Shown here: one piece after another, positions 20,001 through 29,216 of the stretch
Layout: every line of letters begins with the position of its first letter
Position numbering within the stretch: position 1 is the stretch's first letter
Source: Orychophragmus violaceus
Taxonomy: Eukaryota > Streptophyta > Magnoliopsida > Brassicales > Brassicaceae
Direction of reading: 5' to 3'
Length of the DNA: 64,000 nucleotides
NCBI GenBank assembly: GCA_030180135.1
Contig: CM058231.1
Coordinates: forward strand, 52,028,235 to 52,092,234
Notes under the pieces: generated by a model
Databases searched by the model: none
Seen by the model: only the letters and a program-made list of their open reading frames with translations
What the model was told of the DNA's origin: nothing
Made by a program: the position numbers and the translations under genes

Positions 20001-21237
20001 CTCTCCTGGTCACGAGTATCTCTCCCACGTCTGGATAATCTGTCACCTCTTCTTCGGATTCTGCTAGCTCAAGCTCTGCCTCATCTTGTGACTCAATGTC
20101 TCCATTGTCCCTTAAAACCATCACCCGCTGGTTTGGACAATCTCGAGCATAATGACCTTTCCCTTGGCATTTGAAACATGTAATGTCTCTGGACCTTTGA
20201 GGTGGGGCCTTGCTTGTGTCTGGTTTGTTACCCTTGGGCTGCTCATAGCTAGATTTCTTGATCTTTGAGTCAGCTTCTGTCGCCTTGCCTTTGTCTTGGT
20301 TCCTTTGAGGCTGATTCCAAGTTGTCCTGCTTCTACTGGTTGCAGCAACCTTCCTCTTGATGTGTTGCTCAGCTTGGACAGCTAAATGTAACAAGCCTTC
20401 AAGATCCTCATAAGGTTGTCGCTCTACCTTGCGTGCAATCCTGTCCTGAAGACCATCTAGAAACTGAGCCATCAAAGTTTCTTCTGAATCATCTACCTCC
20501 AGCCGGTTCTTCATGGTTTCAAACTCCTCAAAATAATCTTCAACTGATTTGTTTCCTTGAGAGAGTTTTCTGAACTTCTTCTGAAGATCTCTATGGTAGT
20601 AAGCTGGTACATATCTCTTCCTTAGAGCATACTTCATATCATCCCAATTGCTTAACTGACCATGTCCTAACCTCCTTCTCTCTGATACTTCTCTGTCCCA
20701 CCACGCCAATGCATTATCAGTGAGTTGAGCTGCAGCTAAGGAGACTTTTCTTGCTTCAGAGTATTGGTAGTACTCATAGATGTACTCCATTCTTCTTTCC
20801 CAATCCAGATAAGCTTCCGGATTCACCTTTCCGGCAAAAGTAGGAGCCGTGAGCTTCAAGTCTTTGCCTCCACGTCTCTGATCATCATCCTCATTGCCTC
20901 TGCCTCTATCTCCACGCCTAGGCTGGTGATAGTTTCTCCTTCCTCTACCCCTGCCATGGATGTTAAATCCCCTTCCTCCCTGATTTGGATCAGGAGGTAA
21001 CTCATCCTCCTCTAACTCAGGCATCTCTTCATCGGTTGTTTCTTCTTCTTGTTGCCTATGATTTCTATTCAAGTTGCGGATTGGTTCTCGATGAATAGGC
21101 CTCTGTTCCAGCTGAGTGAGCCTGCCACTGATGTCTCTCATGGTTTCAAGCAATTGATTCATGGTGAGTTGATCTTGTCCAACTTCTTCTCCCATTAGTA
21201 CCTGAAACTGACACAAGCGAGTATCAAAGTCTAACAA
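17023..21237 (-). CDS. Gypsy gag-pol polyprotein
   Basis: 1,404 codons in one frame; the Met at 21195 (MGEEVGQDQLTM) is the more likely start. Gag core spans about 130-300 (LAWWDREV, YFEEFETMKNRL). The zinc knuckle is CFKCQGKGHYARDC at 354-367 and the protease motif is IIDGGSCTN near 443-451. Reverse transcriptase has IDLKSGYHQ and YFDD at 800-803, and RNase H has ECDASGTGIG and HTDHETL. Integrase has an HHCC region, SMDFVLGLP, VLDRDTKF and HPQTDGQTE. Between NRTLSTLLRA and VVYGFNP roughly 35-40 residues expected in this family are missing, an in-frame deletion after the catalytic Glu. Otherwise the frame is intact up to the TGA at 17023. Confidence 0.93.
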   Translation of the reverse strand: MLDFDTRLCQFQVLMGEEVGQDQLTMNQLLETMRDISGRLTQLEQRPIHREPIRNLNRNHRQQEEETTDEEMPELEEDELPPDPNQGGRGFNIHGRGRGRRNYHQPRRGDRGRGNEDDDQRRGGKDLKLTAPTFAGKVNPEAYLDWERRMEYIYEYYQYSEARKVSLAAAQLTDNALAWWDREVSERRRLGHGQLSNWDDMKYALRKRYVPAYYHRDLQKKFRKLSQGNKSVEDYFEEFETMKNRLEVDDSEETLMAQFLDGLQDRIARKVERQPYEDLEGLLHLAVQAEQHIKRKVAATSRSRTTWNQPQRNQDKGKATEADSKIKKSSYEQPKGNKPDTSKAPPQRSRDITCFKCQGKGHYARDCPNQRVMVLRDNGDIESQDEAELELAESEEEVTDYPDVGEILVTRRALSALFEPETIQRENIFHSRCTIDAKVCSLIIDGGSCTNVASAYLVDKLKLQKTKHPRPYKLRWLNDETEMRIAEQVIVPFIIGKYNDQVKCDVVPMQAGHLLLGRPWQFDKETVHNGRTNIYSFTHQNKKHNLAPLTPQEVYEMQKAMDKGSKVSKTNLFVSPSNVLKSLEHKEHVLLMIFREGYLSGSEEQEHPLAVTELLDRFKDVFPEDIPAGLPPLRGIEHQIDLVPGAPLPNRPAYRVNPEEAKELEKQVQELMSKGYIRESLSPCAVPVLLVPKKDGTWRMCVDCRAINNITIKYRHPIPRLDDMLDELSGATIFSKIDLKSGYHQVRMKEGDEWKTAFKTKQGLYEWLVMPFGLTNAPSTFMRLMNQVLRAFISKFVVVYFDDILIYSHCLDDHVKHLEQVMQTLRSEGLYVNLKKCIFCTDQLVFLGFVVSSQGLKVDEEKIKAIQDWTTPTTIGHVRSFHGLASFDRRFVKDFSTIAAPLTSVIKKDKDFEWGEAQEQAFTRLKTSLTNAPILVLPNFDKMFEIECDASGTGIGEVLIQGGRPVAYFSEKLSGATLNYPTYDKELYALVRSLETWQHYLLSKEFVIHTDHETLKHLRGQTTLKKRHAKWLEFIETFPYVIKYKKGKENIVAYALSRRHALITTMESKIMGFEHIKDMYANDPDFKDVYQETSKAAFGVFYQQDGFLFKEKRLCIPQGSMRELITREAHGGGLMGHFGRDKTYSVLKEHFFWPHLKRDVERFCAKCITCLKAKSRLHPHGLYMPLPIPNTPWVDISMDFVLGLPKINNKDSIFVVVDRFSKMAHFIACNKTNDAVQIADLFFKEVVKLHGIPRTIVLDRDTKFLSHFWRVLWRKLGTNLLYSTTCHPQTDGQTEVVNRTLSTLLRATVVVYGFNPLAPLDLAPLPQAIYTSTEGEAKASFVKKLHQRVKENVEKKTEKHRLKANQGRKEVIFEPGDWVWLHMTQERFPNQRKSKLTPRGDGPF

Positions 21238-21654
21238 AGAAGTTTAACGAGAGATAAATGGTAAAACTCAAATGGTAACAATGAAAAATTTCTTTTTTTT
21301 TTGTTTTTGTGTAAATAAAAAAAAGGGAAATTTCGAAATTTGAACCTAAGGATGCAAGATTAATGAGACAATATAGAGTTTCCTTTTTGGAGAAACCGAT
21401 GAAAACAAAAATGAAAATAGGTATATTTTTTTTTGATTTTTGATTATGATTTCGAAAACTATTGAAACAAAAGAGGTAACTAATAAAAACAAACAGATTT
21501 TTTTGGTTTTTATGCAAGGAATTCGAATCAAACAAGACTCAAAATAAAAAAGATGAAGATGAACACACTTTTTTTTTTTTGATTTTAAAAAAAATGCAAA
21601 TGAAAACTAATGAAAGTAAAAAGGTTTATGGATAGAAAACACCTGTTTAGGAGC
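21238..21654 (-). other. Gypsy 5' leader
   Basis: About 400 bp, A-rich with many A-runs on the minus strand's complement and T-runs on the plus strand. No convincing ORF; it is the untranslated leader between primer site and gag. Confidence 0.6.
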
Positions 21655-21672
21655 CTTTCGGCTCTGATACCA
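21655..21672 (-). promoter_or_regulatory. Gypsy primer binding site (initiator tRNA-Met)
   Basis: The minus strand reads TGGTATCAGAGCCGAAAG two bases inside the 5' LTR. It is complementary to initiator Met-tRNA. Confidence 0.92.
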
Positions 21673-21674
21673 GA

Positions 21675-22572
21675 TGATGTAGCCCCGGAGCAGAAGCTTG
21701 AGTGATGGGTTGATGGAGATCGAACCACGGGCTTAAGAGCTCTCTTGGTTTGATCGACTTGGATGGATGGTGAGTAGAGATGGGATTGTTCCTGCTGGCT
21801 TAAAAGCTCTCTCAGAAATAATCAGTGGGTGGAATGGATTGAGTTCGCCACAAGATCCTATGAGTCTGAATCTTGATAAGACAAAAGCCTTCTCTTTGTT
21901 TGAATCACACAAAACAATAGAGAAAACAAGTTTGCGGTTTCTTTGCTTGAAGAAAACACTCGGTGTACTTTATTGATCTAGGGTAAATGATACACGGCTG
22001 TGAGAGGAGACTTTATAAACAGTCCAAACAGCTATGCCCTTCTAGGGGACTTGAAGCAAATAAAACATAAAAGGAAAGTACTGACTCAATTCGGACCTAA
22101 TGAAATAAAGACTACAACGGCTACTTTTATGATTGAAACTACTAAGGGAAACAAAGATTTGATCCTGCAAAACAAAGAGACAACGGTCATATAATGTGTA
22201 TAAATGAAACTCATACCTTAGCTTATGTTTGGTATGTCCTTGGCCGTTGATCAGAAGCATTCTTCAATCGTAACATTCTGGCCTCAGAAGCTTGAGCTAG
22301 TGTCGATGCTACTTCCTGAGCTAGTGCCGATGCTACTTCCTGAGCTAGTCGTGATGCTATAGATTGTCAGTCCTTTTTGAGTTGAGCTGAATAGTGTTGA
22401 GCTATCCATCCTGATGAAGACTTGTTCCTGCTCTTGGTCAGTAGCTTGACTCAATAGACTTTGCACATCTTCATTGACTTGGTTCCTCAAAGCCTTTGTT
22501 GCTGACCTTGTCAATGGACCTTTCCTTATGATGGGCATTGGATCTTTGGCTTCTGGTTCTATGGCCTCATCA
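21675..22572 (-). repeat. Gypsy 5' LTR
   Basis: 898 bp, matching 15979-16876 apart from about nine substitutions. The duplication GATAG follows at 22573-22577. Confidence 0.95.
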
Positions 22573-22577
22573 GATAG

Positions 22578-25500
22578 TAGCATCCATTGAGGATAAACAG
22601 GAGAAGCGAAGGAACCAATTCAGATTTGATAAACGCTGGGTGGGAAAAGATGGACTAATGGATGCAATAAGACATGGCTGGGAAGGTCTGGAAATCAGTG
22701 AGGGCACCAGTTTTTGTGATAAAATTGGAAGATGCAGAAGGGAATTATCCAGATGGAGGAAAAATAATCCGCCATATAACAAGGATAACATATATGAGCT
22801 TCAGAAAGCTTTGGAGGAGGTTCAAAAAGATGATATGAGAACACAAGCGGAGGTTACAGAGATTTCCGGAAAACTAAAAGAGGCTTACAGGGATGAAGAA
22901 CAATTTTGGCAACAAAAGAGCAGGAACCTGTGGCACACGTCGGGTGATAGATATACGAAATTCTTTTTTGCTTTGACGAAACAAAGGCGGTCAAGGAATC
23001 GCATTGTTGGACTTCACAATACATCAGGAGAGTGGGTTACGAAAGATCATGAGGTGGAAAGAGTAGCGGTGGAGTATTTTGACGAATTATTCACTACTAG
23101 TAATCCCGATGGTTTTGAGGAGTTCCTACAGGAAGTACCGGAATCAATAACAACACTGATGAATGACAAACTGATGGTACTAGCCACGGAAGAGGAGGTT
23201 CGGAAAGCGGTGTTTATGATGCATCCGGAAAAAGCACCAAGACCGGATGGGATGACAGCATTGTTTTACCAACGATCATGGCCAATTGTGAAGGATGATG
23301 TGGTGCGTATGGTTAATGATTTTTTAATGACTGGGGAACTGGACAATAGGATCAACATGACAAATATTTGCCTCATCCCAAATACGGAAAGGCCAAGCAG
23401 GATGACAGAACTACGCCCTATTAGCTTGTGTAATGTGGGTTATAAGATCATCTCCAAGGTATTGTGCCAACGGTTAAAAGGACTTCTTCCAAGACTAGTT
23501 TCCGAGACTCAATCGGCCTTTGTAGCTAGAAGATTAATTTCAGATAATATTTTAATAGCTTAGGAGATGTTTCATGGTTTACGGACGAATCCATCTTGTA
23601 AGAGTAAGTTTATGGCAATCAAAACGGATATGAGTAAAGCTTATGACAGAGTTGAATGGGTCTTCATAGAAAAGCTTTTGACCAAAATGGGGTTTGCGAC
23701 ACCTTGTGTGGACAGAATAATGCGATGCATAACAACAGTCCAATATCGGGTCCTAATTAATGGTCAACCACGAGATTTTATTGCACCACAGAGGGGTTTA
23801 CGACAGGGGGATCCTTTATCACCTTATTTATTTATATTATGCACAGAGGCATTAATAGCGAATATTAAAAAAGCGGAACGTTGAAAACAACTTACGGGAC
23901 TAAAGGTAGCAAGAGCGTGTCCACCAATATCCCATCTCCTATTTGCGGACGATAGTTTATTTTTCTGCAAAGCTGAGAAGGAGGAGTGCGAGAAAATTTT
24001 ACGGATTCTAAAGGACTATGAGGGTGTATCAGGGCAGCAGATAAACTTTGCGAAGTCTTCTCTCCAGTTTGGCCATAAGGTTGAAATTGGAGTGCGGGAT
24101 GAGTTGAAAGCGATCTTAGGGATATCAACGGTAGGAGGGATGGGATCATATTTGGGAATTCCTGAGAGCCTTAGTGGCTCAAAAACACAAGTGTTCAGCT
24201 TTTTACAAGATAGACTTCATGGTAGGGTTAATGGATGGACGACAAAGCTGCTTTCTCGAGGGGAAAGGAGGTCATGATTAAGGCAGTGGCAACAACTTTA
24301 CAAAATCATGTAATGTCCTGTTTTAGGCTACCAAAAACGATCATGACAAAATTGACGAGTATTGTATCCAATTTCTGGTGGAGCACGGGAGGAACAAATA
24401 CTGGTATGCATTGGAAGTCTTGGGATAAATTGTGCAAAGACAAAAGTGATGGTGGAATCGGCTTTAGGGATTTTTACGATGTTTACACGGCATTCCTAGC
24501 GAAACAATTATGGAGACTAATTGATAAAGCGAATATTCTGTTCTCAAGAGTCTTTAAAGGAAGATATTTTCGCCATACGGATCCCCTTGATCCAGTAAGA
24601 TCATACTCAGCATCCTATGGATGGAGGAGTATTACATCAGCTAGGCCTCTGTTTAAAAAAGGACTAATCAAAAGGGTGGGAACGGGAGAGTCTATTTCAA
24701 TATGGAACGATCCTTGGATACCAGCCTATCGCCCGAGACCAACAACTCAAAAACTAGGCTCTAATCATACATTAGTAACTGTTAATCAGTTAATTGATCA
24801 ACAACACCAGGTATGGAATAAACGACTCATTGAGGAAATAGTGGAACCAGAAGATGTGGCTTTGATATTAAGTGTGACCTTTAGCAGATTGAATAGACCG
24901 GACTCATTGGGTTGGGCTCTCACAAAAACGGGTAAATATACAGTGAAATCAGGGTATCAATTGGAACGGTCTAAGGAGGATGGTATGGATTTTATTTTGG
25001 AGCCAAGTATTAAACGTCTTCAGGCCTTTTCTTGGAAGATAAAGTGTTCTTCGAAGATTAGACATTTCATATGGCAAGCTTTATCAGGCTGTTTACCGGT
25101 AACAAAAAACCTGAAGGGACGAGGTATTAAATGTGACACAAGATGTGTTCGGTGTGGAGTGGAGGATGAATCGATAAATCATGTGCTTTTTGAATGCCCC
25201 CCAGCAATCCAGTCTTGGGCATTGTCCCAAATACCAACAAACCCAGAGGTTTTTCCAATATCATCTCTCTATACGAATATGGATTATCTATTTTGGAGAA
25301 TACCGCAGGACGAGAGAATGAATATATTTCCTTGGTTATTGTGGTACATTTGGAAAAGTAGAAATGATATGGTTTATAAAAATATGGATCGGAGCCCACA
25401 TGAAACATTGAGATTGGCAGAAATGGAACTTGCAACATGGGGAGATGCACATATGGTTGAGGACAATGAACAACCGATAGAAACAAGGGATGGACAATCC

Positions 25501-25968
25501 TCACACAATGAATTGATACTTAATGGTTTCTGGTGTTTTGTGGATGGATCTTGGAAGGAGGGGGACCAATGGTCAGGACAAGGATGGTATAGACGTTTTC
25601 AGAGCGATGAGAATGTTTTGATGGGGTCAATGAATATTAGAGCAAGTATATCCCCACTGCATGCAGAATTCGAAGCCTTAGTGTGGGCTATGGAGTGCAT
25701 GAAGTGTCATCAGCATACCCACATCACGTTCGCAACGGACTGTTCAGAATTGGTGAAGATAGTGTCGGAACCAGAAGAATGGCCAGCTTTCTCGAGTCAC
25801 ATAGAAGAGTTTCAAATACGAAGATAGTTCTTCACAGATTTTAAACTCATCCATATATCGCGCACAAGTAATTTGATGGCGGATAGATTGGCACGGAGTG
25901 CTCGTCTCAGACCGTCGCACACAGTCCATATTGGGCCGGAGCCACCAATTTGGATTAATGATATTTAG
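22578..25968 (+). pseudogene. LINE ORF2, reverse transcriptase to RNase H
   Basis: Continues ORF2 after the gypsy insertion. Motifs in order: YTKFFFALTKQRR, PEKAPRPDGMTALFYQ, LRPISLCNVGYKIISKVL and a TAG at 23561 after ILIA. Then come KTDMSKAYDRVEW, GLRQGDPLSPYLF, a TGA at 23882, HLLFADDSLFF (catalytic FADD) and SYLGIPE. A one-base loss near 24257 precedes KEVMIKAVA. A zf-RVT-like region follows (IRHFIWQALSGCLP, CVRCG, NHVLFECP). The RNase H has CFVDGSWK, HAEFEALVWAM and FATDCSELV, with a TAG at 25826 and NLMADRLAR near the end. At least three stops and one frameshift make it inactive. Confidence 0.93.
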
Positions 25969-26149
25969 GTTTCGCTAGTGTTTTCTTGTTGTCAAAAAAA
26001 AAAGACATAGAAATAAGGATCACAATTTTTCATTATCCACCGTTAGATCATAATAAAATCAACGGACATAACTCATTGTCTTCAATTCCTCTTCTCACCT
26101 TTTTCATGAAATCTCTTTCTCATCAGTCGCCCATCTCTTCCATGGTTTC

Positions 26150-26890
26150 TGATTTAGGGTTTCGAGTTTTGCATTTAGGGCTCCATGGTTTCATGAAAGC
26201 CCCTTCTCATCGCTTTCCAGGTCTCACTTTATTTTGAATTAAGGTTTCTTCTTTTGTGTGTTTTGGGTTTTGATTTTGCGAATTTCAGTTTTAAATTGAG
26301 CGTAGTTTTTCGATAATCCGCTTTTGTGTTTGGATTCTCCGAAGATTTCTGTCACCATATCTTCTCTCCGACCACATCATCGCCGCATCACCCATGAAGA
26401 GCATGTTGTTCGACGTTAGTCACGTTTACCTAATTGCTGATTACAATTAATATTTGCTCTTTTATTTACAGTTGATTACATACAACTGTTCTTATTAACG
26501 TTTCTGGCTATGTAGGTGTTTGCAATCTCTGTAATGAAGGCGTGAAGTTTGTTCTAGACCATGATATTATGTTCAGGAGCATAAGGTTTGAAGCATGACA
26601 GAGCCAAGCTAGAAGGAATCTAACTTAGTATTTTCAATGGGTGAGTTCATACACCTTTGTTTTCAGCTGTGGCTTGTTAAAGTTTTACGAATCTAACTTA
26701 GTATTTTCATTTATTTTAGGTATCAGTCTTTGCACACAGTAGTGATGGACAATGGACGAACCAGTTGGAACTGACTCCACCAATTCCTGATGAGTCTCTG
26801 ATTGAATACGAAGGAGAGATTCAACGGATGTATGATCGAGGATTCGCGTTTTCTCGCCCTGGGATCATGGTCGGTTGGGGAAGCTGTTTT
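26150..26890 (+). pseudogene. Unidentified captured gene-like sequence in CACTA-1
   Basis: The region has the feel of an intron-containing plant gene: a CT-rich leader before 26150, splice-like signals (TTTAG near 26719), and an exon-like frame reading QLELTPPIPDESLIEYEGEI followed by RMYDRGFAFSRPGIM (26768-26870). I do not recognise the protein. The copy in CACTA-2 (about 42420-43150) preserves the same frame. It could be a fourth captured gene or element-specific sequence. Confidence 0.4.
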
Positions 26891-27164
26891 TTTCTTTGGT
26901 TTGGGTTATTGGTTTAATTGTAATCAAAAACCGATAATTCGTTTAAGTTTATTAATAAAGTATTTTAATTATTTTAATATCATTTTCATTTTTATTTAAT
27001 TCATTCAATTTATGATTTTATAATTAATTGTGTAATTTAATTTTTTATTAATTTCATATATATTCATTATTAATAACTTATCAATCAAATAAATGTATAG
27101 ATGATATTTATGTAATGCTATTATATAGCTAATTCATAATACTGAATAATGCTATTGTATTTTA

Positions 27165-27410
27165 ATCTATTGCAGATATTAAAACGCTATTGTAGTTTAA
27201 TATATTGCAGATATTAAAACGCTATTGTAGTTTAATATATTGCAGACAGTAAAACGCTATCTTAAAAATACAGTTCATAGCATTTACAAAAAACGATATC
27301 TAAAGTGCCAGACTTTTTATCGCGGTCGATGACATAGCGGGTAACACAACGCTATCGTATCGATAAATAGCGTTTTTCGGCAACTATTAATACGCGAATT
27401 TCTTGTAGTG
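27165..27410. repeat. Subterminal repeats and right terminus of CACTA-1
   Basis: AAAACGCTAT and its complement recur about every 30-40 bp, including a 35-bp tandem pair beginning CAGATATTAAAACGC (27175-27245). Repeats of this kind near CACTA ends are binding sites for the element's DNA-binding transposition protein. The terminus is at 27410. Confidence 0.85.
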
Positions 27411-27413
27411 ACT

Positions 27414-28198
27414 AGCTCCATTCCATCCTCTACTTCCTTTCCTAGGAAGTGTCCATTGCTAGCAGTATCAATGGTACTTATCTTGGGAAAGACACTAAAT
27501 AGAGAGTACTGAGAATATACTCTTCTTAGAATATGTGGTGTAGGCATTTATTTGTGTAGCTCTTGAACTGTTCGCATGCCTCATTGAAGGTCTCATTGTT
27601 GCGTTGAGAAAAGACTGTGATCTCGGTTCTAAACCGAGCTGTTCTTGAGATAGAAAAGAACTTAAAGAGGAAAGACTTCTTACAATCATCTCATGAAGTG
27701 ATACTACCTTGAGGGCTACGACCTCGTTCGGGTTCAAGATCTTGGCTTTGATCTCCTTGAACCTATCTATAAAGATTCTAAGGGACTCATCTCGACCTTG
27801 AGAGATTGCTCAAAGATCTGCCTATGAGGCTTGCTCTTGTATTTAAACAGAGGAAAGCTTCAGGAAAGTGCAAGGGAGCTGGTTGAAGTTATCTATGGAA
27901 TTTCCTTCTAAAGCTGTGAACCATTCGAAGGTAGGTCCGGTAAGATATACGAAAAAGAAACGGCAGTAGCATGTCTCTTTCTCGTAATCGTTCAGATGTA
28001 CGCGAACTATTGCTAGTCCAAATGCTTTGATGTGAGCTCGAAGATCACCTTTTCTAGAGTATTCTAGAAATCTGATTTTAGATGCTTTCAGGATAAAAGC
28101 ATAGGAATCATGTCTACGAAGGGAATTCGTCGAGTTTCCTCAATTACCCTGTCAATATCAGGAGCTGAACTTATGGCCAAGTGAAATCGATTGTTCAT
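27414..28198 (-). pseudogene. Athila-like gag remnant, N-terminal part, copy 1
   Basis: Starts at the Met at 28198 (MNNRFHLAISS). It carries a gypsy gag core (RIPFVD, KETCYCRFFFVYLTGPTFEW-like residues), a decayed middle, and ends with IDTASNGHFLGKEVEDGMEL next to the CACTA end. The phrase DTASNG..L.K.VEDG.EL is typical of Athila-type gag. Relative to copy 2 it has lost one base in the AGGAAATCATG run near 28110, breaking the frame. Confidence 0.7.
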
Positions 28199-29216
28199 CT
28201 ACTGCAGCTCAACGTTCGTGTGATATACGTATCTTTGTAAAGATTAGCGGTCAATCAAACCTTGTTGGTCAGCAGGGTGATAGATCTGCATATTTGAGTG
28301 ACAGTTTACATGACCGTTTCATGGTTGGGCAGGTCTAAAATTGAATTGGGTTCTAGAGTTATTCCTGTTGGGGAGCTCTGGCGGTTGTCTCGATGTGGAA
28401 GCGATGTCGCACACCCAAGGACACATGGATCTGGATGGTTTGATCCTGAAGGCAAAAGAGGTGGAGAGGGCAGGCGCGTAATTAGCTGCTTTTTCATGTT
28501 CATAGTGAACAATAGCAAGGTCATAAAAGCGGGAAGTGTCAGATACCTTCCAATTCACATTGGGATAGTAAACTGTCTCGAGGCGTCTGTGATGATGTAG
28601 ATTCAGAGAAGTTCAAGCTCATTCACATAGGCGGACTTCCTCTGTTGGTGAGGGGTCTCGTCCCGCCAGGGACCTTGGATTGGGAGATCTCAGCAAATTT
28701 GTTTCCGAGATCTCGTTATTGTCGGTCCAGCTGAGCTGTTAGAGCTCGGGTTGTCGATTCATGGCTTAGAGCGTCGTTGACCAACGTTGAGAGCATGCTA
28801 TGGATCTCGGACAGATCATTAAGACTTGACCTTGTAGGCAAGATTACTCGTGGAAACGGGACTTAGGTCAGTTATGGTCAAGGTTCGGGCCTGACTAGTC
28901 GGGTTTTATTGGATCTTATCCAGACCCGAGGGTTTGTGAGATCTCCTGCAGAGATACTCCCTTTGGGGAGGTTGTCTCCATCCATGGTATTAGATCACGG
29001 TAGACTCGGATCTGCGACAGGTCCAGGGGGCTCGGTCTCGTTTCTAGAGACTGTCAACTCTGTTCCCATAGGAGCGTTGACCGGTGGGGTCAACTGCTCA
29101 GTATCTGTTGAGACTGGTTGTTTTGAGCTAGATTTTGTGAGTTATGTTTTTTCCTCACCCATTTCGTTTTTAGAGATATTTTATCAGATCTTTCTTATAT
29201 AGGATACTATGATCGT
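28199..29216 (-). other. Gypsy leader between primer site and gag, copy 1
   Basis: About 1 kb without a supported ORF, in the position of a 5' leader. Copy 1 has a short insertion (near 28468, GGCGCGT) absent from copy 2. Short ORFs on either strand show no family resemblance. Confidence 0.5.

Larger units (their letters stand above)
15979..22572 (-). mobile_element. Ty3/gypsy LTR retrotransposon
   Basis: A complete 6,594-bp element in minus orientation inside LINE ORF2. The 898-bp LTRs run TG to CA, with the duplication GATAG at 15974-15978 and 22573-22577. One long gag-pol frame has protease, reverse transcriptase, RNase H and then integrase, which is the gypsy order. The LTRs differ at about nine sites by hand count, near 1%, so it is older than Copia-1 and Copia-2. 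Damage includes an in-frame TGA near the pol end and a short integrase deletion. I saw no chromodomain. Confidence 0.95.
3453..26001 (+). mobile_element. L1-type LINE, interrupted by Copia-1 and a gypsy element
   Basis: A non-LTR retrotransposon on the plus strand, bounded by the 17-bp duplication and ending in a short A-run (about 25994-26001). Without its two insertions it is about 8.6 kb. The order is a 5' UTR with tandem repeats, ORF1 (DUF4283-like region plus zinc knuckle), a long spacer, then ORF2 with APE-type endonuclease, reverse transcriptase, zf-RVT-like region and RNase H. This is the usual layout of plant L1 elements that carry RNase H. Stops and frameshifts in both ORFs make it inactive. 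It interrupts CACTA-1 and is absent from CACTA-2, so it inserted after the duplication. Confidence 0.92.
26002..27410. mobile_element. CACTA-1, right arm
   Basis: Begins with the second copy of the LINE duplication (26002-26018) and continues homology to CACTA-2. It ends in AATTTCTTGTAGTG, the inverted CACTACAAGAAATT terminus, followed by ACT. It carries a gene-like stretch of unknown origin and the right subterminal repeats. Confidence 0.92.

Noticed and set aside
17069..20970. Many plus-strand ORFs opposite the gypsy polyprotein
   Set aside because: They are shadows of the well-supported minus-strand gag-pol frame.
28298..29202. Plus-strand ORFs of about 100 codons kept in both duplicates (28298-28600, 28909-29202)
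   Set aside because: They lie in the leader of the minus-strand gypsy, lack any domain and are conserved only because the segment was duplicated recently.
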